The notes beneath the pieces are model-generated. The model did no database searches. It saw only the letters and a list, made by a program, of their open reading frames with translations, and was not told the origin of the DNA. DNA of 9,013 nucleotides from JBKEDG01 sp047973085. GTDB lineage: Bacteria; Bacillota_I; Bacilli_A; JBKEDG01. The DNA is taken from contig JBKEBI010000058.1 of NCBI GenBank assembly GCA_047973085.1, positions 1 to 9,013 of the forward strand. The letters are read 5' to 3'. This document shows positions 7,231 to 9,013 of this stretch, one piece after another (within the stretch, counting starts at the first letter, position 1; every line of letters starts with the position of its first letter). The translations under genes and the position numbers were made by a program.

Positions 7231-7271
7231 AAAAAACACCAAATTTAGTTTTCACTAAAACTTGATGTTTT
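7231..7271 (-). terminator. Intrinsic terminator of the AbgT-family gene
   Basis: On the minus strand the arms at 7271-7254 and 7249-7233 pair over about 17 positions, with one bulged U and two G-U wobbles, around a GAAA tetraloop (7253-7250). The stem ends in a run of six U (7236-7231), four of which pair with the 5' A-run. It starts 13 bases after the stop codon of the transporter gene and separates it from the rplS operon. Confidence 0.85.
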
Positions 7272-7284
7272 ATATATCTAAATA

Positions 7285-8787
7285 TTAGATTCCAAATGGA
7301 ATTCCAAGAGCCATCCAAATTGCAAAGAATGCACTCCATCCAATAAAGATTGCCATTGAATAAGGCATCATTATTGCCATTAAATCTCCTACCTCAAACT
7401 TAGGAGCAAACTTTTTAGCTGTAATTAAAATTACTCCCATATATGTCATCAATGGTGAAATAATATTTGTTGAAGAATCCGCAACACGATAAGCTGCTTG
7501 CACAATTTCTGGTGATAAACTATCAGAAGTTGTATTTAACATTACGATGAAGATTGGAGCAAGTAGTGTCCACTTTGCACTCGCACTTCCCATAAATAAG
7601 TTTACTACTGCACATATAGCAATAAATGCAATTAAAAGCAATATATCGTTTTGAATATTTAAATCAATTAGTAACTGTGCACCATGATTTGCTATATATT
7701 GAGCAAGCCCTGAGTGATTAAATATTGCTAAGAAGTTCCCTGCAAAGATTGCAAATACCATAATATAAGCCATATCTTTCATTGCATTTGTAGTAACTTG
7801 AATATATTCTTTACCACTATTAATTTTTTCAGTTGCCTTACCATAAGCAATAGATGGGAATAAGAATATTGCGATCATAATAATAATAATATTATCTAAG
7901 ATTGGCTTCATAACTTTTTCACTACCATCCTCTAGCACAGCAGTATAGTTTTTTAAAGGTCCAGCAAAATATAAAATTAAAATACCAGCTACAACAATTG
8001 CAAGTGCAATACCTGCAGCTTTAAGACCTTTTTTCTCATCAGCAGTTAATTCACCGATTTCAATTCTATCTTCTTCAGGTAAAACTATCTCATGGTGTTC
8101 AGCACGTTTTTCAACGAAAACTTTAGTTACAAAAGTAATTAAAACTGTTAAGAAGAATGTTGAAGCAATCATAAAGATATAGTTCATTGTAACTACACCA
8201 TATTCAATAGGAATTCCAGCTCCTTCTGCTACTTTTGCAGTAATTTCTCCTAGTAATCCATCTCCAGGTGTCGGAATAAGTGCAGCTCCAAATCCTGCAG
8301 ATACAGCAGCAAATGCAGCAGCAATACCAACTAAAGGGTTCTTACCAAGACCTGCATATAATGCTCCAGCAAGTGGAATAAGTACAATATATCCTGCATC
8401 TGAAGCGATTGAAGAGTTAATACCAATAAAAATAATTACTGGTAAAATTAATGATTCATGTGTTGAATGTCCAACTTTTTTAATTAAAGTTCCTAAAAGC
8501 CCAACTTTTTCAGCAAATCCAAAACCAATAACACCTACGATTACAATACCTAATGGTGGATATGCTCTAAAGTTATTAATGATATTATAAAGTATCCATC
8601 TAAATCCATCTAGAGATAAAAGATTTAAAACTTCATATGTACCATCAGTACCCACTACATTGTATTCTCCTTTTAAAAAGAAGCTCACAAAGATTAAAAT
8701 AGCGATTAATATTAAGAATAAAAGGTTTGATTCTGGTAAAATCCTCCCAATCCTTTCAACAATACCAATCTTACGCGTTTTTTCCAT
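7285..8787 (-). CDS. abgT: AbgT-family transporter (p-aminobenzoyl-glutamate / aromatic amide transporter family)
   Basis: This 500-residue integral membrane protein belongs to the AbgT family. The founding member imports p-aminobenzoyl-glutamate, a folate breakdown product; MtrF and YdaH were reported to export sulphonamides. Hydrophobic segments run from about residue 21 to the C-terminus, broken by an acidic/charged cytoplasmic-type loop at 224-255. Family signatures include INSSIASDAGYIVLIPLA (123-140), FGAALIPTPGDGLL (166-179), NLFMGSASAKWTLLAPIF (396-413) and AYRVADSSTNIISPLM (432-447), which line the substrate region in known structures. The ATG is preceded by AGGAGG (8799-8804) at a rather long 11-base spacing. 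It is a single-gene unit with its own promoter and terminator. Substrate and direction of transport cannot be told from sequence, and no abgA/abgB hydrolase gene is visible in the window. Confidence 0.92.
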   Translation of the reverse strand: MEKTRKIGIVERIGRILPESNLLFLILIAILIFVSFFLKGEYNVVGTDGTYEVLNLLSLDGFRWILYNIINNFRAYPPLGIVIVGVIGFGFAEKVGLLGTLIKKVGHSTHESLILPVIIFIGINSSIASDAGYIVLIPLAGALYAGLGKNPLVGIAAAFAAVSAGFGAALIPTPGDGLLGEITAKVAEGAGIPIEYGVVTMNYIFMIASTFFLTVLITFVTKVFVEKRAEHHEIVLPEEDRIEIGELTADEKKGLKAAGIALAIVVAGILILYFAGPLKNYTAVLEDGSEKVMKPILDNIIIIMIAIFLFPSIAYGKATEKINSGKEYIQVTTNAMKDMAYIMVFAIFAGNFLAIFNHSGLAQYIANHGAQLLIDLNIQNDILLLIAFIAICAVVNLFMGSASAKWTLLAPIFIVMLNTTSDSLSPEIVQAAYRVADSSTNIISPLMTYMGVILITAKKFAPKFEVGDLMAIMMPYSMAIFIGWSAFFAIWMALGIPFGI

Positions 8788-8798
8788 AAAAAATAATT

Positions 8799-8830
8799 CC
8801 TCCTGTAATGTTTTAATGTTTTAACACACT
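8799..8830 (-). promoter_or_regulatory. 5' UTR and Shine-Dalgarno of the transporter gene
   Basis: From the predicted start near 8830, the leader runs 43 bases to the ATG and holds a tandem TTAAAACA motif (plus-strand AATGTTTT twice, 8807-8822), followed by AGGAGG at 8799-8804. No stable fold or riboswitch is apparent. Confidence 0.6.
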
Positions 8831-8836
8831 AATACT

Positions 8837-8865
8837 ATTATACTTTATCCAACAATATTTGTCAA
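8837..8865 (-). promoter_or_regulatory. Consensus sigma-A promoter of the AbgT-family gene
   Basis: The minus strand shows TTGACA (8865-8860), a spacer of exactly 17 bp, and TATAAT (8842-8837). Both hexamers are perfect consensus. The expected transcription start is the A at about 8830. A promoter this strong is either constitutive or held by a repressor; dyad-like sequences upstream (8890-8914 and 8954-9013) are candidate control sites. Confidence 0.9.
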
Positions 8866-8889
8866 TAAACATTTGAAAAGGTGCAAAAT

Positions 8890-8914
8890 ATGCATGTTGG
8901 TGTACAATACATGT
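8890..8914. repeat. Cluster of palindromic hexamers between the divergent units
   Basis: ATGCAT (8890-8895), TGTACA (8901-8906) and ACATGT (8909-8914) are each perfect palindromes. CATGT (8893-8897) and ACATG (8909-8913) form a 5-bp dyad with an 11-base gap. The cluster lies 25-50 bases upstream of the transporter's -35 box, a place where regulators often bind. No named regulator's site was recognised. Confidence 0.35.
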
Positions 8915-8953
8915 GAGACCTAAATTAAATTAATTTATAAAATTATATAAAAA

Positions 8954-9013
8954 ATGTGATATATCTGCTACAATGTAAGCGTCTAAAACATACACAAAGG
9001 AGATATATCACAT
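8954..9013. repeat. Perfect 13-bp inverted repeat at the right edge
   Basis: ATGTGATATATCT (8954-8966) and AGATATATCACAT (9001-9013) are exact reverse complements separated by 34 bases; the pairing could extend beyond the window. Each arm contains the self-palindromic core GATATATC (8958-8965 and 9002-9009), with cores 44 bp apart, about four helical turns. The left arm lies just upstream of a candidate extended -10 and the right arm covers the end of an SD and a likely start codon. Two operators for one dimeric regulator is my preferred reading; a roughly 60-bp miniature element is an alternative. Confidence 0.75.
8966..9013 (+). promoter_or_regulatory. Putative promoter and translation start region of a divergent plus-strand gene
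   Basis: TGCTACAAT (8966-8974) reads as an extended -10 box, though no good -35 is seen. AAAGGAG (8996-9002) is a strong SD, and nine bases later the window ends in AT (9012-9013), exactly where an ATG would begin. A plus-strand gene divergent from the transporter therefore probably starts at 9012; its product cannot be known here. Confidence 0.5.

Noticed and set aside
202..8787. Mycoplasma-type code with UGA read as tryptophan.
   Set aside because: Tryptophans checked in RbgA, TopA and the transporter use TGG, and no gene needs read-through of TGA.
8890..8916. Eight-codon plus-strand ORF (MHVGVQYM) with an AAGGTG-like sequence upstream, a possible leader peptide.
   Set aside because: No promoter upstream would transcribe it convincingly; the better plus-strand -10 lies downstream at 8966-8974. 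It is too short to separate from chance.
8954..9013. Terminal inverted repeat of an ordinary insertion sequence.
   Set aside because: The two arms are only 34 bases apart, leaving no room for a transposase; only a miniature element would remain possible.

Overview
The window is AT-rich, tightly packed bacterial chromosome. Its gene order, rplS, rbgA, rnhB, dprA, topA, trmFO, xerC, is the conserved Bacillota block known from Bacillus (rplS-ylqF-rnhB ... smf-topA-gid-codV). Tryptophans checked in several genes are encoded by TGG, and stops include TAG and TGA, so I see no sign of the Mycoplasma UGA-Trp code. Together with the low GC content and SD-type (AGGAGG) ribosome binding sites, this suggests a low-GC Bacillota, plausibly an Erysipelotrichia-like or Acholeplasma-like lineage that keeps the standard code. 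The taxonomic placement is inference.

Layout. Positions 1-35 may be the last codons of a plus-strand gene. Positions 36-201 form a convergent, hairpin-rich intergenic region with a terminator for each direction. Positions 202-7003 hold seven minus-strand genes that read leftwards: rplS (7003-6659), rbgA (6612-5752), rnhB (about 5777-5178), dprA (5150-4401), topA (4398-2386), trmFO (2374-1064) and xerC (1083-202). Spacing is 2-46 bases or overlapping, so this looks like one transcription unit. It starts at an extended -10 promoter at 7063-7091, passes a compact L19-type leader, and ends at the terminator at 82-114. A hairpin 3 bases after the rplS stop probably lets only part of transcription continue into rbgA. 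Positions 7092-7230 show nothing I can support. Positions 7231-7271 are the terminator of the last gene, an AbgT-family transporter (8787-7285) with a fully consensus sigma-A promoter. Positions 8870-9013 are a divergent regulatory region facing a plus-strand gene whose ATG probably straddles the window edge.

The operon combines ribosome production (L19, and RbgA, a 50S assembly GTPase), tRNA modification (TrmFO) and DNA maintenance (RNase HII, DprA, topoisomerase I, XerC). The transporter is a separate unit that sits where trmD/rimM/rpsP would stand in Bacillus.

I did not find a new multi-gene system. The most unusual signals are non-coding: a perfect 13-bp inverted repeat at the right edge built on two GATATATC cores, the minimal L19 leader, the nested dyads at the left end, and an SD presented in a hairpin loop before dprA.
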